A stretch of DNA of 64,000 nt from Arenimonas oryziterrae DSM 21050 = YC6267. Lineage in GTDB: Bacteria; Pseudomonadota; Gammaproteobacteria; Xanthomonadales; Xanthomonadaceae. Within the stretch, counting starts at the first letter, position 1. Each line of letters begins with the position of its first letter. The translations under genes and the position numbers were made by a program. The DNA lies in contig NZ_ATVD01000001.1 in assembly GCF_000420545.1 (NCBI RefSeq), positions 904,549-968,548 of the forward strand. Direction: 5' to 3'. Under the pieces are notes generated by a model. That model was not told the DNA's origin and searched no databases. It saw only the letters and a list, made by a program, of their open reading frames with translations. This document shows positions 40,664 to 49,382 of the stretch, in pieces.

Positions 40664-41821
40664 ATGACCCGCATCGGATTCATCCTCGCCAACCTGTTCC
40701 ACAAGAAGACGCGCACCTTGCTGACGCTGGCGTCGATCATCGTGGCCTTCATCCTGTTTGGCCTGCTGCAATCGCTCAACCAGGCGTTCAGCAGCGGCGG
40801 CGATTTCGTCGGCGCGACGCGTCTGGTCACGCAATCGCGGATTTCCTTCACCACGTCGCTGCCGATGCGCATGGTGCCCGAGATGGACGCCGTGCCTGGC
40901 GTGCAGCGCGTGATGTACCAGCAATGGTTCGGCGCAAAGTTCCGCGAAGACACGCAGATCTTCGCGTTCGCCGTCGAGCCGCAACGCCTGCACGACGTGT
41001 ATCCCGAGTGGGTCATGCCCGAGGCGCAGTGGAAGGCCTTTGCCAATACCCGGACCGGAATCATCGTCGGGCGCAAGCTGGCCGAAAAATACGGCTGGAA
41101 AGTCGGCGACAAGCTGCCGATCCAGTCGACGATCTTCCCGCAGAAGAACCGCAACATGACCTGGGACTTCGACCTGGTCGGCATCTACGACGGCAAGGAC
41201 GCCGAGTGGCAGGCGCAGACGGCCGGCGGCATGTACGTCAACCACGCCTATTTCTCCGAGGCTTCGCAGTTCGGCAGCGGCCTGGCCGGCATTTTCGTCC
41301 TGCGCCTGCAGGATCCGAACATGGCGCAGTCGGTGGCGACCACCGTCGACAAGCGTTACGAGAACTCCTCCGACGAGACCAAGACGCAGACCGAAAAGGA
41401 TTTCCAGGCCGGCTTCCTCAAGCAGCTCGGCGATATCGGCCTGATCGTGCGCTGGATCCTGTTCGCGGTGTTCTTCACCCTGCTGCTGGTGGTCGGCAAC
41501 ACGATGGCGCAAAGCGTGCGCGAACGCGTGCCGCAATTCGCCGTGCTCAAGACCCTGGGCTTTTCGGACAACGCCGTGCTCGGCTTCGTGATGGCCGAGA
41601 CCACCGCGATGTGCGCACTCGGCGGCCTGATCGGCCTGACGCTGGCGACCTTGCTGGGCGGGGCGATGGCCAAGGCCAGTCCGATGATGCCGTTCGCGAT
41701 CGATTGGCGCGTCTGGATCGCCGGTGTCATCGCGATCGTGGTGCTCAGCCTCATCGTGGGCCTGATGCCGGCCTTGCGGGCGCGGCGCCTGAAGATCGTC
41801 GACGCCCTGGCCGGTCGCTGA
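40664..41821 (+). CDS. ABC transporter permease (FtsX/MacB type), first copy
   Basis: 385 residues, 10 bp after the ATPase gene. Topology of the MacB_PCD/FtsX family: an N-terminal helix (TLLTLASIIVAFILFGLLQS), a large periplasmic domain of about 210 residues, then three C-terminal helices with the permease signature VPQFAVLKTLGFSDNAVLGF and ALRARRLKIVDALAGR at the end. It probably heterodimerises with the next gene product. Confidence 0.93.
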   Translation: MTRIGFILANLFHKKTRTLLTLASIIVAFILFGLLQSLNQAFSSGGDFVGATRLVTQSRISFTTSLPMRMVPEMDAVPGVQRVMYQQWFGAKFREDTQIFAFAVEPQRLHDVYPEWVMPEAQWKAFANTRTGIIVGRKLAEKYGWKVGDKLPIQSTIFPQKNRNMTWDFDLVGIYDGKDAEWQAQTAGGMYVNHAYFSEASQFGSGLAGIFVLRLQDPNMAQSVATTVDKRYENSSDETKTQTEKDFQAGFLKQLGDIGLIVRWILFAVFFTLLLVVGNTMAQSVRERVPQFAVLKTLGFSDNAVLGFVMAETTAMCALGGLIGLTLATLLGGAMAKASPMMPFAIDWRVWIAGVIAIVVLSLIVGLMPALRARRLKIVDALAGR

Positions 41822-41874
41822 GCGCGCTCACGGCGCGCCGCTGACCGGACCCCCATTACCAAGGATGCTTTGAC

Positions 41875-43056
41875 ATGCTCAGCCAGATCTTTGCCATCAC
41901 CCGCCTCAACCTGCTCAGCGTGCCGCAGCGCTGGGGCCCGTCTTTGGTCATCATCATCGGCCTGGCCGGCGTCGTCGCGGTGTTCACTGCGTTGCTCGCG
42001 ATGGCGCAGGGCTTCCAGACGACGCTCAAGGACACGGGTCGCACCGACAGCGCGATCATCCTGCGTGGCGGCTCCGGTGCCGAACTCAATTCCGGCATCG
42101 GTGGCGACACCGCCAATCTCGTTCGCCTTGGCCCCGGCATCCGCAAGGGTGCCGACGGCAAGCCGCTGGCCTCGGGCGAACTGATGGTGATCGCCGAGCT
42201 GATGAAAAAAGGCGAAAAGGTCAACGGCGCCAACGTGACGCTGCGTGGTGTCGAGGCCGCGTCGTTCGAGTTGCGCCCGCAGTTGAAGATCGTCGCCGGC
42301 CGCAAGTTCACCCCGGGCCTGCGTGAACTGATCGTCGGCGCCGGTATCGTGCAGCAGTACGACGGCGTCGGCCTGGGCCAGACCATCCGCATGCGCGGCT
42401 CCGAGTGGAAGGTGGTCGGCCACTTTGCCGCCGGCGACGCCAATGACAGCGAGATCTGGGCCGATGCCGGGTCCGCGCAATCGGCGTTCAACCGCGGCAA
42501 CAGCTTCAGTGCGATGCGCGTCGGACTCGAGTCGCCGGCGGCGCTCGACACGCTCAAGGCGGCGCTCACGTCGGACCCGCGCGTGCAGGTCGACGTCCTG
42601 CAGGAACAGGCGTACTACAGTTCGCAGAGCAAGAATTTCCGCATGATGATCACGATCCTGGCCGGATTCGTGACCTCGATCATGGGCCTGGGCGCGATTT
42701 TCGCGGCCTTGAACACGATGTACGCCGCCGTCGCCACCCGCACCCGCGAGATCGCCACCCTGCGTGCGATCGGCTTCGGTGCGTTCCCGGTGCTGGTTTC
42801 GGTGATGATCGAGGCGATCGTGCTGGCCGGCATCGGCGGCATGATAGGTGCATTCATCGCCTGGGCGATGTTCGACAATCTGTCGGTATCGACCCTGGGC
42901 GCGAGCTTCACGCAGGTCATCTTCGCGTTCAAGGTCAGCTGGGGCCTGGTGATGACCGGTCTGGAAATCGCCCTGATCATCGGCCTGATCGGCGGCCTGC
43001 TGCCGGCGATCCGCGCGGCGCGCATGCAGGTGACGACGGCGCTGCGTTCGGCCTGA
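41875..43056 (+). CDS. ABC transporter permease (FtsX/MacB type), second copy
   Basis: 393 residues, 53 bp after the first permease. Same topology: one N-terminal helix, a periplasmic domain, three C-terminal helices, with the coupling helix REIATLRAIGFGAFPVLVSV and terminal AIRAARMQVTTALRSA. Divergent in sequence from the first copy, consistent with an obligate heterodimer. Last gene of the unit, before the terminator at 43083. Confidence 0.93.
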   Translation: MLSQIFAITRLNLLSVPQRWGPSLVIIIGLAGVVAVFTALLAMAQGFQTTLKDTGRTDSAIILRGGSGAELNSGIGGDTANLVRLGPGIRKGADGKPLASGELMVIAELMKKGEKVNGANVTLRGVEAASFELRPQLKIVAGRKFTPGLRELIVGAGIVQQYDGVGLGQTIRMRGSEWKVVGHFAAGDANDSEIWADAGSAQSAFNRGNSFSAMRVGLESPAALDTLKAALTSDPRVQVDVLQEQAYYSSQSKNFRMMITILAGFVTSIMGLGAIFAALNTMYAAVATRTREIATLRAIGFGAFPVLVSVMIEAIVLAGIGGMIGAFIAWAMFDNLSVSTLGASFTQVIFAFKVSWGLVMTGLEIALIIGLIGGLLPAIRAARMQVTTALRSA

Positions 43057-43082
43057 ACTGGATCAGCTGCCACGACGTAAGA

Positions 43083-43105
43083 GGCCGGCGAAAGCCGGCC
43101 TTTTT
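43083..43105 (+). terminator. Rho-independent terminator of the ABC exporter operon
   Basis: GGCCGGC pairs with GCCGGCC around a GAAA tetraloop and is followed by TTTTT, 27 bp after the last permease stop. Confidence 0.93.
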
Positions 43106-43133
43106 CTTGCCCGATGCGGCGAACGCCGATCGC

Positions 43134-44018
43134 TCAGCGCGCCTTCGCCCGCGTGATGATGATCACGCCGAGCAGGATCACGGCCATCGCGCCGATCACG
43201 TGGGCATCGACTTTCTCGTGCAGCAGCAGCGCGCCCAGCAACACCGCGATCGGCGGATTGACGTAGGCGTAGCTGGTGGCGAGTGCCGGCCGCACGTGAT
43301 GCAGCAGCCACACGTACGCGGAAAAACCGATGATCGAGCCGAACACCGCGAGATAGCCGACCGCAAGCGTGGGCTTCAGCGCCGGCATTGCATACAAGCG
43401 CTCACCCAGCGCCAGGCCGACGATCAGCATCGCGATACCGCCGCAAAGCATCTGCGCCGCGGTGCTCATGAACGGGCCCGGCAGATCGCGGTCGCGGCTC
43501 CAGACAGAGCCGAAGGCCCAGCTCACCGGCGCCATGATCAGCGCGATCATGCTGACCAGGTTCGCCGACATCGCGCTGCCGAAATTGAGCCAGACCACGC
43601 CGGCAAACCCGATGACCAGGCCCAGCCATTCGCCGCGGCTCGGATGCCGGCCCTTGAGCGCGCCGAACAACCCGGCCCACAAGGGCATCGACGCGACGGC
43701 GATCGCCGCCAGTCCCGACGACACGTTCTTTTCCGCGAGATTCACCAGGCCATTGCCGAGCAGCATCATGAAAAGACCCAGGACCGCGGCATTGCGCCAC
43801 TGCGCGCGCGTCGGCGCGGCATGCCCCTGCCAGCGCAGGAACGCGTAGAACACCAGGCTGGCCGCGACGAAACGCAGGCCGCCCATCAGGAAGGGCGGAT
43901 AGCCTTCAAGACCGACGCGTATCGCCAGATAGGTCGACCCCCAGACCAGGTACACCGACAGCAGAGCGATCGCGACTTTGCCGGCGCTGGCGCCGGGGGC
44001 GGAAGGCGGGGAATTCAT
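43134..44018 (-). CDS. DMT-superfamily exporter (EamA, YedA-like)
   Basis: 294 residues with ten membrane helices in two EamA halves. Recognisable YedA-like segments: LLSVYLVWGSTYLAIRVGLE, GGLRFVAASLVFYAF, VLGLFMMLLGNGLVNLAEKN, GLAAIAVASMPLWAGLF and, in the second half, FGSIIGFSAYVWLLHHVRPA then SYAYVNPPIAVLLGALLL. It likely exports amino acids, metabolites or drugs. Single gene; it lies 39 bp downstream of the AraC-Ogt fusion on the same strand. Confidence 0.93.
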   Translation of the reverse strand: MNSPPSAPGASAGKVAIALLSVYLVWGSTYLAIRVGLEGYPPFLMGGLRFVAASLVFYAFLRWQGHAAPTRAQWRNAAVLGLFMMLLGNGLVNLAEKNVSSGLAAIAVASMPLWAGLFGALKGRHPSRGEWLGLVIGFAGVVWLNFGSAMSANLVSMIALIMAPVSWAFGSVWSRDRDLPGPFMSTAAQMLCGGIAMLIVGLALGERLYAMPALKPTLAVGYLAVFGSIIGFSAYVWLLHHVRPALATSYAYVNPPIAVLLGALLLHEKVDAHVIGAMAVILLGVIIITRAKAR

Positions 44019-44057
44019 GGTCGTCCTTGAGCGCAGCCGCCCGATCGGAAGCGGTAA

Positions 44058-44903
44058 TTATCCGCGTTGTCGCGCCGTTTTGCCGCTCTCTGCGCGCAAC
44101 AGTGCATCCTTCCTGGGCAGGCCCCAGCGATAGCCGCCGAGCGACCCGTCGGCGCGAATGATGCGATGGCAGGGCACGATCACCGCCAGGCGGTTCTGCG
44201 CGCAGGCACGCGCAACAGCACGGGCCGCGCGCGGCTGGCCGACCTGGGCGGCGAGTTCGGCATAGCTGCGGGTTTCGCCGCGCGGAATCTTCATCAGCGC
44301 TTCCCACACGCGCTGCTGGAAGGCGGTGCCGATCAGCTCGATCGGCACCTGCCCGCGCTTGCCAGCGAGCAGGTCGGCGACAGCCTGCACGCGCGGTGCG
44401 AGGAAATCGTCGCGGCCGGCCTGCACGCGCGCGATCTGCGCCTGCGGAAATTCGTCGCGAAGTTCGGCCTCCAGCGCGGCTTCGTCGTCGCCGAGCGCGA
44501 TTGCGCACAGCCCGCGCTCGGTCGCGGCGATCAAGGCCTTGCCCAAACGCGTGTCGATCGGCGACCAGTGAATCGTCAGGCCTTCGCCGCCGCGCCGATA
44601 GGCGCCGGGCAACATGCCCAGACGCGCGGCGCCGTCCTCGTAGACGCGACTGGCCGAGCCGTAGCCGGCTTCGTACAGCGCGCGCGTGACATCGCCGGGG
44701 CCGCGCAGTTCGTGCTTGAGGCGGGAGAGTTTTTTCTGCGCGCGATACTCGGCCGGACTCAGGCCGAACGCGTCCTTGAAGCGACGCTGCAGATGCGTCG
44801 GGCTGAGGCCGACGGCGGCACCGAGTTGATCGAGCGTGAGCTCATCCGCGTCGAGCAGACGGCGGGCGTGTTCGAGACGGGGGTCGGGCGCGGCGGTGTT
44901 CAT
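44058..44903 (-). CDS. AraC-type regulator fused to methylated-DNA-cysteine S-methyltransferase (Ada-like)
   Basis: 281 residues. An N-terminal AraC helix-turn-helix (LDQLGAAVGLSPTHLQRRFK, ALYEAGYGSASRVYED) is followed by an Ogt domain with the methyl-acceptor IVPCHRIIRADGS and the helix FQQRVWEALMKIPRGETRSY. The N-terminal zinc Ada domain that reads methylphosphotriesters is absent, so the protein can repair O6-methylguanine, but its activation as a regulator must differ from E. coli Ada. Confidence 0.95.
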   Translation of the reverse strand: MNTAAPDPRLEHARRLLDADELTLDQLGAAVGLSPTHLQRRFKDAFGLSPAEYRAQKKLSRLKHELRGPGDVTRALYEAGYGSASRVYEDGAARLGMLPGAYRRGGEGLTIHWSPIDTRLGKALIAATERGLCAIALGDDEAALEAELRDEFPQAQIARVQAGRDDFLAPRVQAVADLLAGKRGQVPIELIGTAFQQRVWEALMKIPRGETRSYAELAAQVGQPRAARAVARACAQNRLAVIVPCHRIIRADGSLGGYRWGLPRKDALLRAESGKTARQRG

Positions 44904-44998
44904 GGCGGCAGGTTAGCCGGTGCCTGGGGCACCGGCTATCCGCATCTTGCGACCCTGGTGTGCTGCAACGTCACAGGTGTGCCCGCAGCAGAGAAAAC

Positions 44999-47158
44999 TC
45001 ACTCGCTCCAAACAGTCGCGCGCTTGGTCACCGGCAACACCTGCGTGGTCAGCTGGGCGCTGCCATTGAGCAGGTTGAGGGCGTCGGCGAGGATCGCCGC
45101 GCTCTCGCGCAGCAGCGGATCGGGACGATTCTTCGCCGCTTCCTCGCGCGCGACCTGCTGGGCCACGTTGCGCTCGTCGGCCTGCAGGCCGTCGTCGTTG
45201 CGATCCGAATCGATCGCCAGACCCAGGGCCTTGCGCTCGGCTTCGCGCTGCTTGCGGTCGGCTTCGTTGCGATCGCGCTCGGCGCGGCGTTCCGCCTCGT
45301 TGAGCGAGATCACTTTCTTGTCGCGTTCCGTGCGGAATTTGGCGACGTCGTCGGCCCACCACTGGTATTCGCGATCCTTGGCCACGCGCGCGTTGTGCAG
45401 CGCCATCAAACGCGGCGTGATCGGCGCGAAGTTGCCCAGGTTCGTGTGCGCGGCCATCGCGATATGCGTCGCCGGCAGCGCGTTGTCGTAGGTGCTCTCG
45501 CCGAACTCGGTCGCGTCGACCGTGACCGGGAACTGGATTTCCGGCACCACGCCCGCATGCTGGGTGGTGTCGCCGTCGACGCGGAAGAACTGCGCGATGG
45601 TCAGCTTGACCTGGCCGAACTGCGCGCCAAGCTTGCTCGGCCAGCGATCGAGGTCGATGAGGTTCTGCACCGTGCCCTTGCCGAAGGTCGGTTCGCCGAT
45701 GATCAGGCCGCGGCCATAATCCTGGATCGCGGCAGCGAAGATTTCCGACGCCGAGGCCGATGAGCGGTTGACCAGCACGGCCAGCGGACCATCCCAGGCC
45801 ACGCCCGGCTGCTCGTCGCCTTCGACGCTGACGCGGCCGCCGGATTCGCGCACCTGCACGACCGGGCCCTTGTCGATGAACAGGCCGGTCAGTTCGACCG
45901 CCTCGACCAGCGAACCACCGCCGTTCTCGCGCAGATCCATGACCACGCCGTCGACGCGGGCCGCCTTGAGTTCGGCGAGCAATTTGGCGACGTCGGCCGT
46001 GGCCGAGCGCGCATCGGGGTCGCCGCGGCGCGCGGCTTCGAAATCGAGATAGAAGCCCGGCAGCGTGATCACGCCAATGCGCTTGTTGCCGGCATTGATG
46101 ATCGACTTGCTCGCGGCCTGTTCTTCGAGCTTGACCTTGTCGCGCACCAGCGTGACCGCCTTGTGCGCGCCATCGACGCCGGCGTCGGCCGGCAGCACGT
46201 CCAGACGCACGCGCGTGCCCTTGTTGCCGCGGATGAGATCGACGACGTCGTCGATGCGCCAGCCGACCACGTCGGTCAGCGCACCCTTGTCGCCCTGCCC
46301 GACCGCGACGATGCGATCGCCGACCTTGATCTTGCCCGACATCGCGGCCGGACCACCCGGCACGAGCGTGCGGATCACCACGAATTCGTCCTGGCGCTGC
46401 AGCACGGCGCCGATGCCCTCGAGCGAGAGGCGCATCTGCATGTTGAAGTTCTCGGCGCTGCGCGGCGACATGTAGCTAGTGTGCGGATCGATCGAGGTCG
46501 CGTAGGCATTCATGAAGCTTTCGAACACGTCGTCGCCGCGCAGCTCATGCACGCGCGAGGCGAGCGTGGCGTAGCGCTTGTCGAGGGTGCGACGGATGTC
46601 GTCGGGCGAACGGCCGGCGAGCTTGAGTCGCAGCACGTCGTTCTTGACGTATTTGCGCCAGATGTCGTCGAGCGCGGCCTGGTCGTTGGCCCAGGTGGCT
46701 TTTTCGCGATCGTAGGCCCAGGTTTCCTTCGCGGAGAAATCGAAGGGCTTGGCCAGCAGGCTGCGCGCATAGGCGACGCGCTGGTCGACGCGCTTGATGT
46801 AGGTGCCGAAGATGTCGTACGCGGCCGTGAGGTTCTGGCTCTTGATCGAATCGTCGAGCGTGGTGCGGTAGGGCTGGAAGCGCGTGATGTCGGCCTGCGT
46901 GAAGAACAGCTTCTCGCTGTCGAGCGAATCGAGATAGCGGCGGAAGATGTCGGCCGACAGGGTGTCGTCCAGGGCCATCGGCCGGTACGCGTAACGACTG
47001 TCGGACAACAGACCGTAGACCAGGCGCGCCGCAGCGGCCTGGGCTTCGGTCGGCGCCATCGTGGTCGGCTTGGGAGCCGGTGCGGGCGCGGTGGTCGCTG
47101 CGATCGCCAGGGTCAGCGGCAGGACGGCGGACAGGGCGAGCAGCTTGGAGTTGAACAT
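44999..47158 (-). CDS. prc: Carboxy-terminal (tail-specific) protease Prc/Tsp
   Basis: 719 residues, family length. Signal peptide MFNSKLLALSAVLPLTLAIAA. N-terminal helical domain, PDZ at about 245-330 (LVPGGPAAMSGKIKVGDRIV), then the S41 protease core with RENGGGSLVEAVELTGLF and the Ser-Lys dyad: Ser in SASASEIF and Lys 25 residues later in PTFGKGTVQ. A charged helical region (EAERRAERDRNEADRKQREA) and the C-terminal domain follow. It degrades periplasmic proteins from their C-termini and trims cell-wall enzymes. GAGGA precedes the ATG. Confidence 0.96.
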   Translation of the reverse strand: MFNSKLLALSAVLPLTLAIAATTAPAPAPKPTTMAPTEAQAAAARLVYGLLSDSRYAYRPMALDDTLSADIFRRYLDSLDSEKLFFTQADITRFQPYRTTLDDSIKSQNLTAAYDIFGTYIKRVDQRVAYARSLLAKPFDFSAKETWAYDREKATWANDQAALDDIWRKYVKNDVLRLKLAGRSPDDIRRTLDKRYATLASRVHELRGDDVFESFMNAYATSIDPHTSYMSPRSAENFNMQMRLSLEGIGAVLQRQDEFVVIRTLVPGGPAAMSGKIKVGDRIVAVGQGDKGALTDVVGWRIDDVVDLIRGNKGTRVRLDVLPADAGVDGAHKAVTLVRDKVKLEEQAASKSIINAGNKRIGVITLPGFYLDFEAARRGDPDARSATADVAKLLAELKAARVDGVVMDLRENGGGSLVEAVELTGLFIDKGPVVQVRESGGRVSVEGDEQPGVAWDGPLAVLVNRSSASASEIFAAAIQDYGRGLIIGEPTFGKGTVQNLIDLDRWPSKLGAQFGQVKLTIAQFFRVDGDTTQHAGVVPEIQFPVTVDATEFGESTYDNALPATHIAMAAHTNLGNFAPITPRLMALHNARVAKDREYQWWADDVAKFRTERDKKVISLNEAERRAERDRNEADRKQREAERKALGLAIDSDRNDDGLQADERNVAQQVAREEAAKNRPDPLLRESAAILADALNLLNGSAQLTTQVLPVTKRATVWSE

Positions 47159-47261
47159 GGTTCGGTCCTCTTCTGACCGGAGTAATGGGTTTAGCTTGCG
47201 CCGCCCGGGAGTGAGCGGCCTGTGCAGATGGTCATGGAACCGATCCTACCGGGCGCGCCGT

Positions 47262-48281
47262 TCAGGCGTGCGCCTCGACGAAACCGGCTTCAGCCGCCAT
47301 TCGGTCGGCGTGGTAGGACGAACGCACCATCGGGCCGGACGCGACGTGCGTGAAGCCCATCGCGAGTCCGAGCACCTCCAGTTCCTTGAATTCCTCCGGC
47401 GTCCAGTAGCGGATCACCGGGTGGTGGTGCGGGGTCGGCTGCAGGTACTGGCCGATCGTGATCATGTCGACGTCGTGCGCGCGCAGGTCGCGCAGCGCGC
47501 CGAGCACCTGGTCCTTGTCCTCGCCCAGGCCGAGCATGATGCCGGACTTGGTCGGCACGTCCGGGTGCTGGGCCTTGAACTTCTGCAGCAGCTGCAGCGA
47601 CCAGTCGTAGTCGGCGCCCGGACGCACGTTCGTGTACAGCTCGCGCACCGTTTCCAGGTTGTGGTTGAACACGTCGGGCGGGTTGTCCTTGAGGACCTCC
47701 AGCGCGCGCTCCATGCGGCCCTTGCCGCGGAAATCCGGAGTCAGGATCTCGATCTTGATATTCGGCGACAGCAGGCGCGTCTCGCGGATGCAGTCGGCGA
47801 AATGCTGGGCGCCGCCATCGCGCAGGTCGTCGCGGTCGACCGAGGTCACCACCACGTAGCGCAGGCCCATGTCGGCGATCGTGCGCGCGAGGTTGGCCGG
47901 TTCGGAGGCATCGGGCGGCTTCGGGCGGCCGTGCGCGACATCGCAGAACGAGCAGCGGCGCGTGCACACCTCGCCGAGGATCATGAAGGTCGCGGTGCCG
48001 TGGCTGAAACACTCGTGGATGTTCGGGCAGCTGGCTTCTTCGCAGACGGTGACGAGGCGGTTCTCGCGCAGCTTGGACTTGAGCTTGGCGACGGCATTGC
48101 CGGCCGGAATGCGTACGCGGATCCAACTGGGCTTGCGCAGCACGGGCGCGCTTTCGTCGAACTTCACCGGGCTGCGCGCGATCTTGTCTTCGCCCAGCTG
48201 CTTCACGCCTTCCTGCAGGGCCGGCGCGGCGGCACCGACGACCAGTACGGGAATGGATTTGCTCGCGGACTCGGTCGACAT
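47262..48281 (-). CDS. lipA: Lipoyl synthase
   Basis: 339 residues from ATG 48281. The N-terminal auxiliary cluster is [12 protein letters not shown] (CX4CX5C) and the radical SAM cluster CTRRCSFC (CX3CX2C); the C-terminal RSSYHAD supplies the Ser ligand. LipA inserts two sulfurs into octanoyl groups on lipoyl domains. It starts 7 bp after lipB ends, in one unit with lipB and the DUF493 gene. Confidence 0.98.
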   Translation of the reverse strand: MSTESASKSIPVLVVGAAAPALQEGVKQLGEDKIARSPVKFDESAPVLRKPSWIRVRIPAGNAVAKLKSKLRENRLVTVCEEASCPNIHECFSHGTATFMILGEVCTRRCSFCDVAHGRPKPPDASEPANLARTIADMGLRYVVVTSVDRDDLRDGGAQHFADCIRETRLLSPNIKIEILTPDFRGKGRMERALEVLKDNPPDVFNHNLETVRELYTNVRPGADYDWSLQLLQKFKAQHPDVPTKSGIMLGLGEDKDQVLGALRDLRAHDVDMITIGQYLQPTPHHHPVIRYWTPEEFKELEVLGLAMGFTHVASGPMVRSSYHADRMAAEAGFVEAHA

Positions 48282-48288
48282 GGGCAGC

Positions 48289-48975
48289 TCAGGCGGGGAG
48301 AGGAAGGGCGTGCAACAAGGGCGGCGGCGCGGCGGTCGCTTCGGGGCGCAATCCGAGCTGTGTCGAGAGTTCCGAGACCAGCACCGAGGCAACCTCCGAC
48401 AGCGTCGCCGGACCCCCGGATTTTAGCACCGAGGTCACCTGCAAACCGGCATAACCGCAGGGATTGATGCGCGAAAACGGTTCCAGATCCATGGCGACAT
48501 TGAAGGCCAGGCCATGGAAGGTGCAGCCATGGCGCACGCGCAGACCGAGCGCGCCGATCTTTTCGCCGTGCACGTACACGCCCGGGGCGCCGTCCTTGCG
48601 CACGGCGGGAATCTGCCAGCGCGCCAGGGTGTCGATCAGGGCCTGCTCGATGCGATGCACGAACTCGCGCACACCGATGCCCCGGCGACGCAGGTCGACC
48701 AGCGGATACGCCACCAACTGGCCCGGGCCGTGATAGGTCACCTGGCCGCCGCGGTTGGTGCGCACGACCGGGATGTCGCCCGGGGCGAGGACGTGCTCGG
48801 GCTTGCCGGCCTGGCCCAGGGTGAACACCGGATCGTGCTCGACCAGCCACAGCTCGTCGGCGCCATCGTCGCCGCGGGTGTCGGTATAGGTTTCCATGGC
48901 CGTCCAGACCCGGTCGAAGGGCTGGCGGCCAAGCTCGCGGATGGTCCAGGCAGGTGCGTTGCTCAGAGCGTCCAC
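48289..48975 (-). CDS. lipB: Octanoyltransferase LipB
   Basis: 228 residues. Motifs: [56 protein letters not shown] with the catalytic Lys, and [11 protein letters not shown] with the catalytic Cys. It moves octanoate from acyl carrier protein to lipoyl domains. Its start overlaps the DUF493 gene by 13 bp. Confidence 0.98.
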   Translation of the reverse strand: MDALSNAPAWTIRELGRQPFDRVWTAMETYTDTRGDDGADELWLVEHDPVFTLGQAGKPEHVLAPGDIPVVRTNRGGQVTYHGPGQLVAYPLVDLRRRGIGVREFVHRIEQALIDTLARWQIPAVRKDGAPGVYVHGEKIGALGLRVRHGCTFHGLAFNVAMDLEPFSRINPCGYAGLQVTSVLKSGGPATLSEVASVLVSELSTQLGLRPEATAAPPPLLHALPLPA

Positions 48976-49235
48976 TTCACTTCCGGGTGCTCGCGCAGCG
49001 CGACATGGGCGGCGTCGTAGTCGGCGCGGCTTTCGGCGCGGAAGCTGATCGCGACCGAGACATAGCGACCGGCGCTGGACGGCCGGGTGCGCACGGTCTC
49101 GTGCAGAACCGTCAGGCCCGCCGCAGTCAGCAGGCGCGGGATCTCGGCCTCCAGATTGGCGCTGGCCGGGCCCATCGCGGAAATTTCGAACACGCCGGGG
49201 AACTGGAAACCCTGGTCTTCGCTGGTCTTCTTCAT
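48963..49235 (-). CDS. DUF493 (YbeD) family protein
   Basis: 90 residues from ATG 49235. Ferredoxin-like ACT-type fold typical of Ybe[14 protein letters not shown], then a helix and [19 protein letters not shown], ending [12 protein letters not shown]. It commonly precedes lipB, as here. Function is unclear, perhaps an allosteric regulator. The long frame running through 51416 on this strand is a shadow of the peptidase gene upstream of this start. Confidence 0.93.
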   Translation of the reverse strand: MKKTSEDQGFQFPGVFEISAMGPASANLEAEIPRLLTAAGLTVLHETVRTRPSSAGRYVSVAISFRAESRADYDAAHVALREHPEVKWTL

Positions 49236-49382
49236 GTCCACATTATCGGGGCTCTGGCAGGCTTTCCCAAGCCGTCCCGAGCCGCGCCCAGCCCTTCCGG
49301 CACATGGCGCGGATCGCAGGCGCAGCCTACCCTCGGGAGCCCGGGTCCGCGACCCGTCCTCCGACCCTGAACGGAACCGTCC

